A stretch of 64,000 nucleotides of DNA from Burkholderia sp. Bp8992 (GCF_003853705.1 NZ_QTQI01000031.1:23084-87083), one strand, 5' to 3'; positions 24,026 through 32,825 are shown, numbered from the stretch's first letter. Notes: generated by a model not told the origin, from the letters alone. Numbers and translations are program-made.

Positions 24026-25078
24026 TCAGGGCAGCGTCGCGATGCGCTCGACGAGCGTCGCATAGAAACGGTCCGCGTCGACCTCGTTGATCCACGTCGC
24101 GTTCGCCGCGCGGCCGCTGCGGCCGTTCCAGTCGACGATCGTCTCGCCAAGCGTCCACTGCCCGGCCGTCTCGACCACCACGTTCACCTTCCGCCCGCCG
24201 AACAGTGTCGGGTCGACGAGATAGCCGACGGCCGTCGGGTCGTACATCGGCGCATCTTCGACGCCGCGCCGCTTCTTGTTGTATGCAAGCTCGGCATCCA
24301 TGATGTCCGCGACGATCGCGCCGCAACGGTTGCCGAGTGCACGGAACGGCGCAACGCGCGCCGGCGTGATCGGCGCCTTCACCGCGACGTCGCGCGGCAG
24401 CACGACGACCGGCACGCCGCTGCCGAACACGACTTCGGCCGCCTGCGGATCGACGTAGATGTTGAACTCGGCAGCCGGCGTGATGTTGCCGCGCTCGAAG
24501 AACGCGCCCCCCATCAGCACGATCTCGCGCAGCGCGCCGCGAATCTGCGGCGCTTCGACCAGCGCAGTCGCGATGTTCGTCAGCGGGCCGAGCGCGCACA
24601 GCGTCACGCTGTTCGGCGCCGCGCGGCTCAGCATGTCGACGAGGTACGACACGGCGTGACCGGCAGCAAGCGGCGCGCGCGGCTCGTGCAATTCGACGCC
24701 TTCGAGCCCTGTCTTGCCGTGCACGTTCGCAGCCGTCACGAGCTCGCGCACGAGCGGACGCGGGCAGCCCGCGTAGACCGGCAGCGTCTTCGTGCGACCG
24801 GCCCAGTCGCGGATGATTCGTGCATTGCGTTCGGTCAGGTCGAGCGGCACGTTGCCCGCAACGGCCGTCAGCGCGCGCACGTCGAGCCGGTCCTGCGCGC
24901 CCAGCGCGAGCAGGATCGCGATGGCGTCGTCCTGCCCCGGGTCGGTATCGATGATCACCGTGCGGCGCGCGGCGTCGCCGCCTGCCGCGAACGCGCCCGC
25001 TTCGGGCAGCAGCGCGGTGCCGGCCAGCGCGGCGGACTGTTTCAGGAAGGTGCGACGGGATGCGATCGGATAGGTCAT
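24026..25078 (-). CDS. Nucleoside hydrolase with Tat-type signal
   Basis: This is a 350-residue protein starting at the ATG at 25078. The N-terminus Ser-Arg-Arg-Thr-Phe-Leu-Lys followed by an Ala/Leu core and Ala-Phe-Ala is a twin-arginine signal, so the enzyme should fold in the cytosol and act in the periplasm. The calcium site Asp-Thr-Asp-Pro-Gly-Gln-Asp-Asp-Ala is present, as is Ala-Leu-Gly-Pro-Leu-Thr-Asn. The site usually read His-Asp-Pro in inosine-uridine hydrolases is Tyr-Asp-Pro here (Pro-Met-Tyr-Asp-Pro-Thr-Ala). The enzyme would split nucleosides into base and ribose. The porin gene ends only 8 bases upstream, so both form one operon. Confidence 0.88.
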   Translation of the reverse strand: MTYPIASRRTFLKQSAALAGTALLPEAGAFAAGGDAARRTVIIDTDPGQDDAIAILLALGAQDRLDVRALTAVAGNVPLDLTERNARIIRDWAGRTKTLPVYAGCPRPLVRELVTAANVHGKTGLEGVELHEPRAPLAAGHAVSYLVDMLSRAAPNSVTLCALGPLTNIATALVEAPQIRGALREIVLMGGAFFERGNITPAAEFNIYVDPQAAEVVFGSGVPVVVLPRDVAVKAPITPARVAPFRALGNRCGAIVADIMDAELAYNKKRRGVEDAPMYDPTAVGYLVDPTLFGGRKVNVVVETAGQWTLGETIVDWNGRSGRAANATWINEVDADRFYATLVERIATLP

Positions 25079-25086
25079 GGTCGAAC

Positions 25087-26199
25087 TCAGAAAACGTGCC
25101 GGACGCCGAGCGTTGCCATCATCTGGCGCGTGCTGGTCGAGCGTGCGTAAGCGAAGATCTGCGCATGGTCCGCGTCGCCGGCCGCCTGCTGCGCGATCAC
25201 CGTCAGCGCGACGTCGGTGCGCTTCGACAGGAAGTAGTCGGCCTGCAGGTTCACCTGGTGCCATCTCGGACGCTTGTCGATCACGTCGTACTTGCCGTTC
25301 GTGAACGCATACGCGGCGCCGAGAAAGAGCTGCGGCGTCATCGTGTAGACGACGTTCACGCCGAGGTTCTGCAGGCGCAGGTGCGAATTGTCGAGGTAAT
25401 CGTAGCGCACGTCGGTGAACATCGCGGCGAACTGCGCGCGGCCGATCGTGTAGAAGCCGCCCGTGCCCGCGATCCGCTGCCGGCTTGCATACGCCGCCGG
25501 CGTCATCGCACTCTTGCTGAAGATCAGCAGCGGCGACGCGTAGTCGTTCGCAATCGCGCCGTCCTGGTTCGTCGCGCTGTAAGGATGGTTGTACTGAGCA
25601 TAGACCACGCTCCAGCGCAGCGGGCCGCGCTCATAGCCAAGTCCGAAGCTGTATGCGCTGTTGTTCGCGAAACCGGTCGCGTTGCTGAAGCCGTACAGTG
25701 CGGTGAACTTCAGCCCGTAGTAGACGGGGCTCACGTACTTCACCGAATTCTGCACGCGGATGTCGTTGTAGCCGTTGTCGTTGTCGCCGATGTTCACGCC
25801 GTTGCTCGCGATGATCACGGGCCCGATGTAGTCGTGGATCGCATCGTACTGGCGGCCGAACGTCAGCGAGCCGTAGGTGCGGTCGGCAAGGCCCACGTAG
25901 GCCATGCGCCCGAACTCGCGGCCGTTCTGCGCGGCCGTGCCCGTCATCACGTTGAAGCCGTTCTCGAGCTGGAAGATCGCGGACAGCCCCTGCCCGAGAT
26001 CCTCCTTGCCCTTCAGCCCCCAGCGCGGGTTCTGGTTCGTGCCCGACAGCGCCTGCCAGGCGTTCTTGCCGCCCTGGTTGGTTGCGAACCCGACGCCTGC
26101 CGAGATGAGACCGTACAGCGTGATGCTGCTTTGCGCACAGGCATGGGTCGCGAAGGCGCCGAGCATCGCGAGCGGAGCGAGCTTGTAGAGAGTTTTCAT
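25087..26199 (-). CDS. Outer-membrane porin linked to nucleoside hydrolase
   Basis: This is a 370-residue porin with a signal peptide ending Ala-Cys-Ala, then Gln-Ser-Ser-Ile-Thr-Leu-Tyr-Gly-Leu as first strand. The L1/L2 region has Arg-Trp-Gly-Leu-Lys-Gly-Lys-Glu-Asp-Leu-Gly, then Gly-Arg-Gln-Tyr-Asp. The chain ends in Val-Arg-His-Val-Phe, with the terminal Phe needed for barrel assembly. It belongs to the same general porin family as the one at 5980-7173 but differs in loops and length. The 8-base gap to the nucleoside hydrolase gene suggests it admits nucleosides. Its upstream region is AT-rich and carries an AAAAG/CTTTT inverted repeat at 26283-26296. Confidence 0.92.
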   Translation of the reverse strand: MKTLYKLAPLAMLGAFATHACAQSSITLYGLISAGVGFATNQGGKNAWQALSGTNQNPRWGLKGKEDLGQGLSAIFQLENGFNVMTGTAAQNGREFGRMAYVGLADRTYGSLTFGRQYDAIHDYIGPVIIASNGVNIGDNDNGYNDIRVQNSVKYVSPVYYGLKFTALYGFSNATGFANNSAYSFGLGYERGPLRWSVVYAQYNHPYSATNQDGAIANDYASPLLIFSKSAMTPAAYASRQRIAGTGGFYTIGRAQFAAMFTDVRYDYLDNSHLRLQNLGVNVVYTMTPQLFLGAAYAFTNGKYDVIDKRPRWHQVNLQADYFLSKRTDVALTVIAQQAAGDADHAQIFAYARSTSTRQMMATLGVRHVF

Positions 26200-26282
26200 G
26201 CGGGTCGTGTGGTCGGTGGTGGTCCAGGCGCGGCAGGGTTCCGCGAAACTGGACTCGACTATACGAACCCGAATCGGATAAT

Positions 26283-26296
26283 AAAAGTTTGCTTTT
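26283..26296. promoter_or_regulatory. Small inverted repeat upstream of porin
   Basis: AAAAG (26283-26287) and CTTTT (26292-26296) flank TTTG in an AT-rich patch about 85-97 bases before the porin start. A TTGAAC hexamer lies just upstream on the minus strand. It may be the promoter or operator of the porin-nucleoside hydrolase operon. Confidence 0.35.
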
Positions 26297-26361
26297 GTTA
26301 TGGTTCAATAAAACGGATTTATTCTCATCCCTGCATCTCCACCGGGCCGGCGCACCGGCGG

Positions 26362-27573
26362 TCAGTCCGCCGTGTCGCCGCCCTTCGGCACCTTCGACCA
26401 TGCCTTGCGCCCCGGCATCGGCGCCCAGGCCGGGCGGGCCTTGCGCGCGCTGTCGATCACGACCAGGTAGCGGCCCGCGATCGGCGTGATGTCGCGATCG
26501 CGGCGCAGCACCCACAGCGACTTGCCGGCCTCGACGCGCGCCTGGTAGTCGTCGTCGAGCAGCCCGTGACGGTCGAAGAACGTGTTCAGCGACGCCGGAA
26601 TCCGCACGCAGCCCTTCGAGTGCCGGATGCCGAGCAGCGCTTCGAGGCGGTCGGGGTCGGTCGCATGCATCTGGAAGCGCATCGGCGACACGCCGCCCTT
26701 GCCCCAGCCGCGCTCGCCGTCGACCCAGCCGAAGTCGTAGATACGCATGTCGCGGTGCCCGTAGCCGCGAATGCCGTTCTCGTTCGTCGTCCCTTCCGCG
26801 CGGAAATCCATGTTGTCGGGCGAGTGATGGAACACGCCCAGCGGCGTCAGGAAGTGATCGTACTTGCCCGGCAGCCCGGTGCCGACCGGCGATGCGCCGA
26901 TCATCATCCATGCGTTGGCCGGTGTTGCGCGGAAGTAGATGAAGAGCGCCTGTACGTTCGGCGTGCGGTCAACCATCGCAACGTATTCGCCGGCGAGGTC
27001 GCCGAGGTCCGCATCGACGAGTGCTCTCTGGAGCCGCTCGCCGTAGGCGCGCTGCTCGCTCGCGGGTACGTTCAGGCGGCGCGTGACTTCCTGCATGAAG
27101 CGCTTGCGCATGTCGACCGCACGCTCCGTTGCGTTCTTTGCTTCGTCGGCCGAGAGTGGCGGATGGCGACGCGGCGGGGTCGGTGCCGGTGCTTCAGCCT
27201 CGCTGGCCGCGGTCGCCGATGCGGCCGACGCCGGTTCAGCAGCGGACGCCGCGGAAGCAGCCGATGCGCCCGATGCCGTGCTGGCCGGCTCCGCAGGATG
27301 CGCATGTGACGCGGCGGGCGCCGCAGGCGCGGACGATGCGCCCGACGACGCATGCGCAGCCGAGGCGGGATGCGCATTAAAAACCGCCGACGCGGGCGAC
27401 GCAGCTGATGAGGATGACGTAGCAACTGGCGACGATACGTCGGACGCGGCAAAGGCAGGCCGCCCGGCAAGAATGGAAATCGGCAGCGCGGCCGCGAGCC
27501 ATACGTACATGGCTGCCGCGCGGGCAAGGCGGTTCGGCTTCGCAAATGGCCGCTTCAGGCTGGACAGGATCAT
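26362..27573 (-). CDS. L,D-transpeptidase family protein with long Ala/Ser/Pro linker
   Basis: From the ATG at 27573 the product has 403 residues. An upstream ATG at 27663 would add 30, and neither has a clear ribosome site. A membrane or signal segment at about 17-42 ends Pro-Ala-Phe-Ala. Residues about 45-145 are a low-complexity Ala/Ser/Pro/Glu linker, likely to span periplasm or wall. The C-terminal YkuD domain has the catalytic stretch Ile-Arg-His-Ser-Lys-Gly-Cys-Val-Arg-Ile-Pro, with Cys as nucleophile. Such enzymes make 3-3 crosslinks or attach proteins to peptidoglycan. The canonical Ser-His-Gly-Cys is Ser-Lys-Gly-Cys here. Confidence 0.82.
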   Translation of the reverse strand: MILSSLKRPFAKPNRLARAAAMYVWLAAALPISILAGRPAFAASDVSSPVATSSSSAASPASAVFNAHPASAAHASSGASSAPAAPAASHAHPAEPASTASGASAASAASAAEPASAASATAASEAEAPAPTPPRRHPPLSADEAKNATERAVDMRKRFMQEVTRRLNVPASEQRAYGERLQRALVDADLGDLAGEYVAMVDRTPNVQALFIYFRATPANAWMMIGASPVGTGLPGKYDHFLTPLGVFHHSPDNMDFRAEGTTNENGIRGYGHRDMRIYDFGWVDGERGWGKGGVSPMRFQMHATDPDRLEALLGIRHSKGCVRIPASLNTFFDRHGLLDDDYQARVEAGKSLWVLRRDRDITPIAGRYLVVIDSARKARPAWAPMPGRKAWSKVPKGGDTAD

Positions 27574-27663
27574 ACGTTCGAAGCCATCGGCCGATCCGGC
27601 CGCCGCAGGGTGCTGTTGCGAGCGGCGCATCTTCCGCGCGAGCCATCGACACGTCCGGCGCAT

Positions 27664-28050
27664 CGTGTGCGCCCGGCGCCGACGCCTCTTTGCGGCGGAG
27701 CCGTTCGCTGATGCAACGCGTGCGGTCCGATGGCGGCTAATGAGTCGTCAGGCCCTTCATTTTACGCGTCAGTGCAGGATTCAGCAGCGGCAAAAGTCGC
27801 GGTTCTACGGCAGTTTTTCGCTTCGTCACGCTTTGTTTCAACTCGTTGCCCTTTGCGGCTTCGTTGCGTGTCACGCTTATAGGTTGGACGGTTTGGCGCG
27901 CGGCCCCCGGCGCCCGTGCGTTCGATACGAAACGCATGCTCCGGCATAATCAATTCGCATGTCAAATCATTATGGCGATGCGATGTCCGCATTGAAACCA
28001 CATCGCACGCATGCCGCACAAACGAGGCGACACGCATGCGCACCTGCCGA
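27664..28050. other. Intergenic region between L,D-transpeptidase and MFS genes
   Basis: About 390 bases, less GC-rich than the flanks. A 66-codon open frame on the minus strand (27737-27937), rich in Lys and Arg, ends here but has atypical codon use and no convincing ribosome site, so I do not call it a gene. TTGACA on the minus strand (27960-27965) lacks a good -10 partner. No tRNA or clear terminator is seen. Confidence 0.45.
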
Positions 28051-29469
28051 CTACTTCGAAATGGTTTCGAGCGCGATGCCCTTCGTGCGCGGGCCCATGA
28101 ACCCGATCGCGGCCATCACGATCACCATCGCGCCTGCGATGAACGCGAACACGCCGAGCGTGCCGAAGCCGCGCAGCACGGCCGCGATCACGAACGACGA
28201 GAAGATCGCCGAGAAGCGGCTCCACGAATAGACGAAGCCGACGGCTCGCGCGCGGATCGACGTCGGGAACAGCTCGGCCTGGTATGCGTGGAAGCTGTAC
28301 GACATGATGTTGCTCGCGAGCGTGAGGCCGATGCCGAGCACGATCAGGAACGCCCCTACCGTCGTCTGGCTGAACAACAACCCGCAGACGACGATCGCCG
28401 CCGCCATCGCGACGATCACCGACTTGCGCTCGAAGCGGTCGGCGATCACGAGGCCGATCAGCGGGCCGATCGGTGCCGCGAGTGCGATCACGCTCGAATA
28501 CATCAGGCTCGACGTGATCGTGATGCCCTGCTTGATCAGCAGCGTCGGCACCCAGTTCGCGAAACCGTAGAAGCCGACCGTCTGGAACACGTTGAAGATC
28601 GTCATCATGATCGTGCGGCTGCGATACGGCGCAACCCACATGTCGCGGAAGCGGCCGCGCGGCGGCACGGGCTCGGCCGGCGCGGGCGTCGGCAGCGGCC
28701 GGCCGTACTCGGCTTCGACCTTCGCCTCGAGTGCGCGCATGATGCGATCGGCTTCGTCGACGCGCCCCTGCTGCGCGAGCCAGCGCGGGCTTTCCGGCAG
28801 TTCGCGGCGGATCCACCACACGAACAGCGCGCCGTGCGCGCCGATCAGCACGACCCAGCGCCAGCCGTCGAGGCCGAGCGGCGCGTGCGGCACGAGCAGG
28901 TACGCGAGGAACGCGACCACCGGCACCGCGACGAACCCGACCGCCTGTTCGCACGCGAACGCGCGGCCGCGGATCTGCTTCGGCACGAGTTCGGAGATGT
29001 ACGTGCCGATCGTCACCATCTCGACGCCGAGGCCGAGACCGACGACGAAGCGCCAGAAGTTCAGCCCAGCCGCGGTGTCCTGGAACGCCATCACGACGTT
29101 GGCGGCCGTGTACCACAACAGCGACCACGTGAAGATCGCGCGGCGGCCGAAGCGGTCGGCGAGGAAGCCGCACGCGATCGTGCCGATGAAGAGCCCGGAG
29201 AACAGCGCGGCGATGAAGCTCGCGACGCCCGTGGTGCCGAACAGGCCGTGCGTCGTCGCGGAAAGGATGCCACTTTTCACGAGGCCGGGCGCGACGTAGC
29301 CGCTGTAGAGCAGGTCGTACAGTTCGAAGAAGAAGCCGAGGCTCAGCAGGACGACGAGTTTCCAGACGCTGCGGGTCGGCGGCAGGCGGTCGAGGCGGGC
29401 CGAGATGGAGCCGGGGTCGATGGAGGGGGATGGGGCTGCTGCCTGCGGAAGGCTGTCCGTTGAGGCCAT
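28051..29469 (-). CDS. MFS transporter, sugar-porter/aromatic-acid-like
   Basis: This is a 472-residue protein with AGGAG 11 bases before the ATG at 29469. It has 12 helices with the loop 2-3 motif Gly-Phe-Leu-Ala-Asp-Arg-Phe-Gly-Arg-Arg-Ala and, after helix 6, Pro-Glu-Ser-Pro-Arg-Trp-Leu-Ala-Gln-Gln-Gly-Arg. Its tail, Pro-Arg-Thr-Lys-Gly-Ile-Ala-Leu-Glu, resembles the sugar-porter ending. The first helix, Phe-Phe-Phe-Glu-Leu-Tyr-Asp-Leu-Leu, is closer to acid symporters. The substrate is open: a sugar, polyol or organic acid. It is divergent from the MscS-type channel gene, with 439 bases between the two starts. Confidence 0.85.
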   Translation of the reverse strand: MASTDSLPQAAAPSPSIDPGSISARLDRLPPTRSVWKLVVLLSLGFFFELYDLLYSGYVAPGLVKSGILSATTHGLFGTTGVASFIAALFSGLFIGTIACGFLADRFGRRAIFTWSLLWYTAANVVMAFQDTAAGLNFWRFVVGLGLGVEMVTIGTYISELVPKQIRGRAFACEQAVGFVAVPVVAFLAYLLVPHAPLGLDGWRWVVLIGAHGALFVWWIRRELPESPRWLAQQGRVDEADRIMRALEAKVEAEYGRPLPTPAPAEPVPPRGRFRDMWVAPYRSRTIMMTIFNVFQTVGFYGFANWVPTLLIKQGITITSSLMYSSVIALAAPIGPLIGLVIADRFERKSVIVAMAAAIVVCGLLFSQTTVGAFLIVLGIGLTLASNIMSYSFHAYQAELFPTSIRARAVGFVYSWSRFSAIFSSFVIAAVLRGFGTLGVFAFIAGAMVIVMAAIGFMGPRTKGIALETISK

Positions 29470-29908
29470 CTTGGGCGCGTCTCCTGGTCGTGTCGTGTTG
29501 TGTATTGTTGTCCGGCGACCGTCGAGCCGCCGTCCGGCGAATCGCTGCATTGTACCGGCACCCCGTTCGGCGTACGCGCCGGCAAGCCGCGCAGCAGGCG
29601 TCCAAGCGGTTCGGACACCCCATTTTCGCGCGGGATAATGTGTAACTTGCGTAACCGTGTGTCGGGGACGGATAACGCACCGGACCGGCCCGCCGGTGCT
29701 GCCCGCCCCTAGCCGCTGGCGGCGCAGGCCCGGCGGTACGGGCCTGCCGTCGGGTTTCGCGCAAACGCGCGTCGCAGGCTTCGCGACAAACGGGGTACGC
29801 AATCGGTACAACCACGCCTTCCGCGGCCCGGTAACATGCTACCGGGCCAACTACCGGCTTCCGGCTGCCTTTCGGCATCCGATATTGTCGGCAAATCGTA
29901 AGCATTCC
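29470..29908. other. Divergent intergenic region with three strong hairpins
   Basis: This is 439 bases between the MFS and MscS starts. Three perfect stem-loops lie on the channel side: 29677-29699 (7 bp), 29724-29747 (9 bp) and 29825-29848 (9 bp). The last ends 60 bases before the channel start. No gene is supportable in this stretch. Confidence 0.6.
29677..29848 (+). repeat. Three successive stem-loops upstream of the MscS gene
   Basis: GCACCGG (29677-29683) pairs with CCGGTGC (29693-29699). GCAGGCCCG (29724-29732) pairs with CGGGCCTGC (29739-29747). GGCCCGGTA (29825-29833) pairs with TACCGGGCC (29840-29848). Loops are 9, 6 and 6 bases. They share a GGCCCG core, so they could be copies of a small dispersed palindromic element or a structured 5' leader. 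Confidence 0.5.
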
Positions 29909-32353
29909 ATGTCCATACAACGACTCTCCACGTACGCCCGCCGGATCGCGCTGATCGCGTTGCTGCAGTTCGCCGCGATCGCCACCGCATCGGCGTTTCC
30001 GGCAGCCGCTTCCGCCCCAGGCGCGAGCGGCGTCGGCGCGCCCGTGCCGGCCATCTCGCTGAACGACGCCGTCGCGCAACTCAAGCAGATGCAGGTCGAG
30101 CTCGACCGCATCAAGCAGCAGACTTCGACGTCGACCAACAGCAAGGAACTCGATGCGCTCGGCGACTCGGCGCAGGAGCTGAGCAGCGACGTCGCGAAAC
30201 TGCAAAGCGATCTCACGCCGCAACGCGCGCAGATCCAGGCGCAACTCGACGTGCTCGGCCCGCCGCCTGCCGAGGGCGCCGCGCCGGAAACGGCGGCCGT
30301 CGCGAAGCAACGGGCCACGCTCGACGCGCGCAAGACGCAGATCGATGCGGCGCTGAAGCAGGCGGCAGACCAGAAGACCAGCCTCACGAACCTGACCGAG
30401 CAGTTCGCGAAGCTCCATCGCGGCCTGCTGAAGAACCAGCTCGCGTTCCGTTCGGGCAGCATCTTCAGCGCGCAGTTCTGGCTGCCGCTGTTCCACCTGT
30501 CGCCGGACGACCGCGAGCGGCTCGATGATTTCAACGGCGAACTGTTCGACATGCTGCGTTCGTCGTGGGTGCCCGGACAACGGGCGATCACCACGCTGCT
30601 GCTGATTGCCGCGTTCGCGGCGTGGCTCGGCGGCCGCAGGCTCATCGAGCGCTGGCTCGCCTGGATCGCGCTGAACCGCCTGCCGCACACCCGCCTGCGC
30701 CGCAGCGCGCTGGCGCTGACGACAGCCCTGTCGACCTTCCTGGCGACGGCCATTGCGATTCAGATCCTCTACCTCGCCGTCGCGCGCCACTACGAGCTCA
30801 CGCCGTCGCTGACCGATCTGTGGGACCAGTTCGCGAAGCTCGCCGCGACCTGCGCGTTGATCGCCGGGCTCGGCCGCGCCCTGCTCTGCACGAAGCATCC
30901 GTCGTGGCGCCTGCCCGCGCTCGCCGATCCCGTCGCACTCGCGATGAAGCCGTTCCCCGCCATCCTGGCTGCGCTACTGCTGGTGTCGGGCACGCTCGAA
31001 TCGATCAACCGGATCGTCGACACCAGCCTGTCGGTCACGCTGTTCGGTCGCGGCATCGTATCGCTCGTCGTCGCGCTGACGGTCGGCGCATCGCTGTTGC
31101 GCGCAAACCGCGCACGCACCGCGCTCGCGGCGGCCGGCGAGGCGCCCGAACAGCGCTCGACGCTCGCGGGGCTGATCCATGCCGGCGTCACGCTCGCGAT
31201 CATCGCATCGCTGATCGCACTCCTGATCGGTTACATCACGGTCGCGCGCTTCATCACGTACGAACTCGTGTGGTTCGAGATCGTGCTGTGCGCGACCTAC
31301 ATCCTGATCCAGTTGACGCGCGACGCGAGCGAAAGCCTGTTCTCGTCGAGCCTGTCGACGGGCCAGCAGATCAAGCACCTGTTCGCGCTCGAAGACCGCC
31401 ACCTCGACCAGGCGCGCACGGTCCTGTCCGGATTCGGCACGAGCCTGCTGATGCTGATTGCCGCCATCGCGCTGCTGACGGGCGGCTTCGGCACGACGCC
31501 GGGCGACCTGCTCGACAGCGCGGTCGCGATGATCGGCAGCCAGCGGCTGCAGAGCCTGAACATCATGCCCGACCGGATCCTGAACGCCGTGATCGGGTTC
31601 GCGATCGGCTTCTACCTGTTGCGCTCGCTGCGGCGCTGGCTCGACGGCGAGTTCATGCCCGCGCTCGGCATGGACACGGGGATGCGCGTGTCGCTGATCA
31701 CGCTGTTCACCAATGTCGGCTACGTGCTGCTCGTGCTGATGACGCTCGGGCTCCTCGGCGTGCGGTGGAGCAACCTCGCGTGGATCGTCAGTGCGTTGTC
31801 GGTGGGTATCGGCTTCGGCCTGCAGGAAATCGTGAAGAACTTCGTGTCGGGGCTGATCCTGCTGACCGAGCGTCCGGTGAAGGTCGGCGACATGGTCAGC
31901 ATCGCGGGCGTCGAAGGCGACATTCGCCGCATCAACGTGCGCGCGACCGAGATCCAGCTGAGCGACCGCTCGACCGTGATCGTGCCGAATTCGCAGTTGA
32001 TCTCGCAGAACGTGCGCAACGTGACGATGGGCAACAGCACGCAGGGCGTCGCGACGCTGGTGCTGACGTTCCCGCTGAACACCGATCCCGAGCAGGTGCG
32101 CGACCTGCTGCTCGACGCGTACCGCGAACACCAGGCGATTCTCGAGAAGCCGGCGCCGTCGGTGACGTTCAGCCAGCTCACGCCGGAAGGCATCACGCTG
32201 AGCGTGACGGGTTACGTGTCGAGCCCACGGATTGCGAGTTCGACGAAGAGCGATCTGCTGTTCGAGATCCTGAAGCAGTTGCGCGCGGCCGGGATCACGC
32301 TGTCGAGCCCGCAGATGCTGGTCGTGCAGAACATGCCGGCGGCGGAGAAGTGA
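29909..32353 (+). CDS. Large mechanosensitive ion channel (MscS family, DUF3772-type periplasmic domain)
   Basis: This is an 814-residue protein starting at the ATG at 29909. A signal peptide (about 1-30) is followed by a helical, coiled-coil-like periplasmic domain at about 45-195, rich in Gln, Leu and Lys, as in DUF3772 channels. About nine to eleven membrane helices follow. Near residue 630 comes the pore helix Ser-Val-Gly-Ile-Gly-Phe-Gly-Leu-Gln-Glu-Ile-Val, then the MscS beta domain Glu-Arg-Pro-Val-Lys-Val-Gly-Asp-Met-Val and the alpha-beta vestibule domain. It should open under membrane tension during osmotic downshock. Its stop faces the next gene across only 6 bases. Confidence 0.9.
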   Translation: MSIQRLSTYARRIALIALLQFAAIATASAFPAAASAPGASGVGAPVPAISLNDAVAQLKQMQVELDRIKQQTSTSTNSKELDALGDSAQELSSDVAKLQSDLTPQRAQIQAQLDVLGPPPAEGAAPETAAVAKQRATLDARKTQIDAALKQAADQKTSLTNLTEQFAKLHRGLLKNQLAFRSGSIFSAQFWLPLFHLSPDDRERLDDFNGELFDMLRSSWVPGQRAITTLLLIAAFAAWLGGRRLIERWLAWIALNRLPHTRLRRSALALTTALSTFLATAIAIQILYLAVARHYELTPSLTDLWDQFAKLAATCALIAGLGRALLCTKHPSWRLPALADPVALAMKPFPAILAALLLVSGTLESINRIVDTSLSVTLFGRGIVSLVVALTVGASLLRANRARTALAAAGEAPEQRSTLAGLIHAGVTLAIIASLIALLIGYITVARFITYELVWFEIVLCATYILIQLTRDASESLFSSSLSTGQQIKHLFALEDRHLDQARTVLSGFGTSLLMLIAAIALLTGGFGTTPGDLLDSAVAMIGSQRLQSLNIMPDRILNAVIGFAIGFYLLRSLRRWLDGEFMPALGMDTGMRVSLITLFTNVGYVLLVLMTLGLLGVRWSNLAWIVSALSVGIGFGLQEIVKNFVSGLILLTERPVKVGDMVSIAGVEGDIRRINVRATEIQLSDRSTVIVPNSQLISQNVRNVTMGNSTQGVATLVLTFPLNTDPEQVRDLLLDAYREHQAILEKPAPSVTFSQLTPEGITLSVTGYVSSPRIASSTKSDLLFEILKQLRAAGITLSSPQMLVVQNMPAAEK

Positions 32354-32359
32354 TGCAGG

Positions 32360-32803
32360 CTACACGCCGGGTGGAATCCCGCTGAACGGCCGGGCAGGCT
32401 GTCCGCGGTCGATGCGCAGGTTCGCGACATCGTCCGCGGACACGACCCACGCATCGCCGGCCTGCGTCACGAATGCGATGGCGCCGTCCGCATGCCGGGC
32501 GGCGACGAACGGCTCCGACGTCGTCGACATCACGACCCAGTCGACCTGGTTTCCCGTTCGCTTGTAGAAGAACCCGTATGACCCGTGCACGGCGCCCTCG
32601 CCGCCCGCATAGGTCGCGCCGTCGATCTCGATCGAGAATCGCTCGAACGCATCGGTGACATCGGATTCGTCGATGCCGATCGCGTCATCCAGCGCCAGTC
32701 GCGCACCGGCCGTCGTATAGCCGATCACGCGCGTGCGGCTCAACGCGATGCAGTCGGCGTAGAAAAGCGACTCGCTCCGTATCAGGTCCGCGAGCGTGTC
32801 CAT
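32360..32803 (-). CDS. Small protein of unknown function, last gene of a three-gene cluster
   Basis: This is a 147-residue cytosolic protein. The ATG at 32803 sits in TCAGGACGGGGAC context. It is acidic and beta-rich, with Phe-Tyr-Lys-Arg-Thr-Gly-Asn-Gln-Val-Asp-Trp-Val-Val-Met-Ser and Ala-Phe-Val-Thr-Gln-Ala-Gly-Asp-Ala-Trp-Val-Val. Size and character recall immunity-type or SMI1/KNR4-like small proteins, but I see no decisive motif. It follows the VOC-domain gene by 22 bases and is probably cotranscribed with it. Function unknown. Confidence 0.7.
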   Translation of the reverse strand: MDTLADLIRSESLFYADCIALSRTRVIGYTTAGARLALDDAIGIDESDVTDAFERFSIEIDGATYAGGEGAVHGSYGFFYKRTGNQVDWVVMSTTSEPFVAARHADGAIAFVTQAGDAWVVSADDVANLRIDRGQPARPFSGIPPGV

Positions 32804-32825
32804 TCGTGTCCCCGTCCTGATCCGG

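Noticed and set aside
27962-30898. Very long minus-strand frame across the MFS and channel genes
   Set aside because: It spans two genes in the wrong frame and has no ribosome site. It is a shadow of GC bias.
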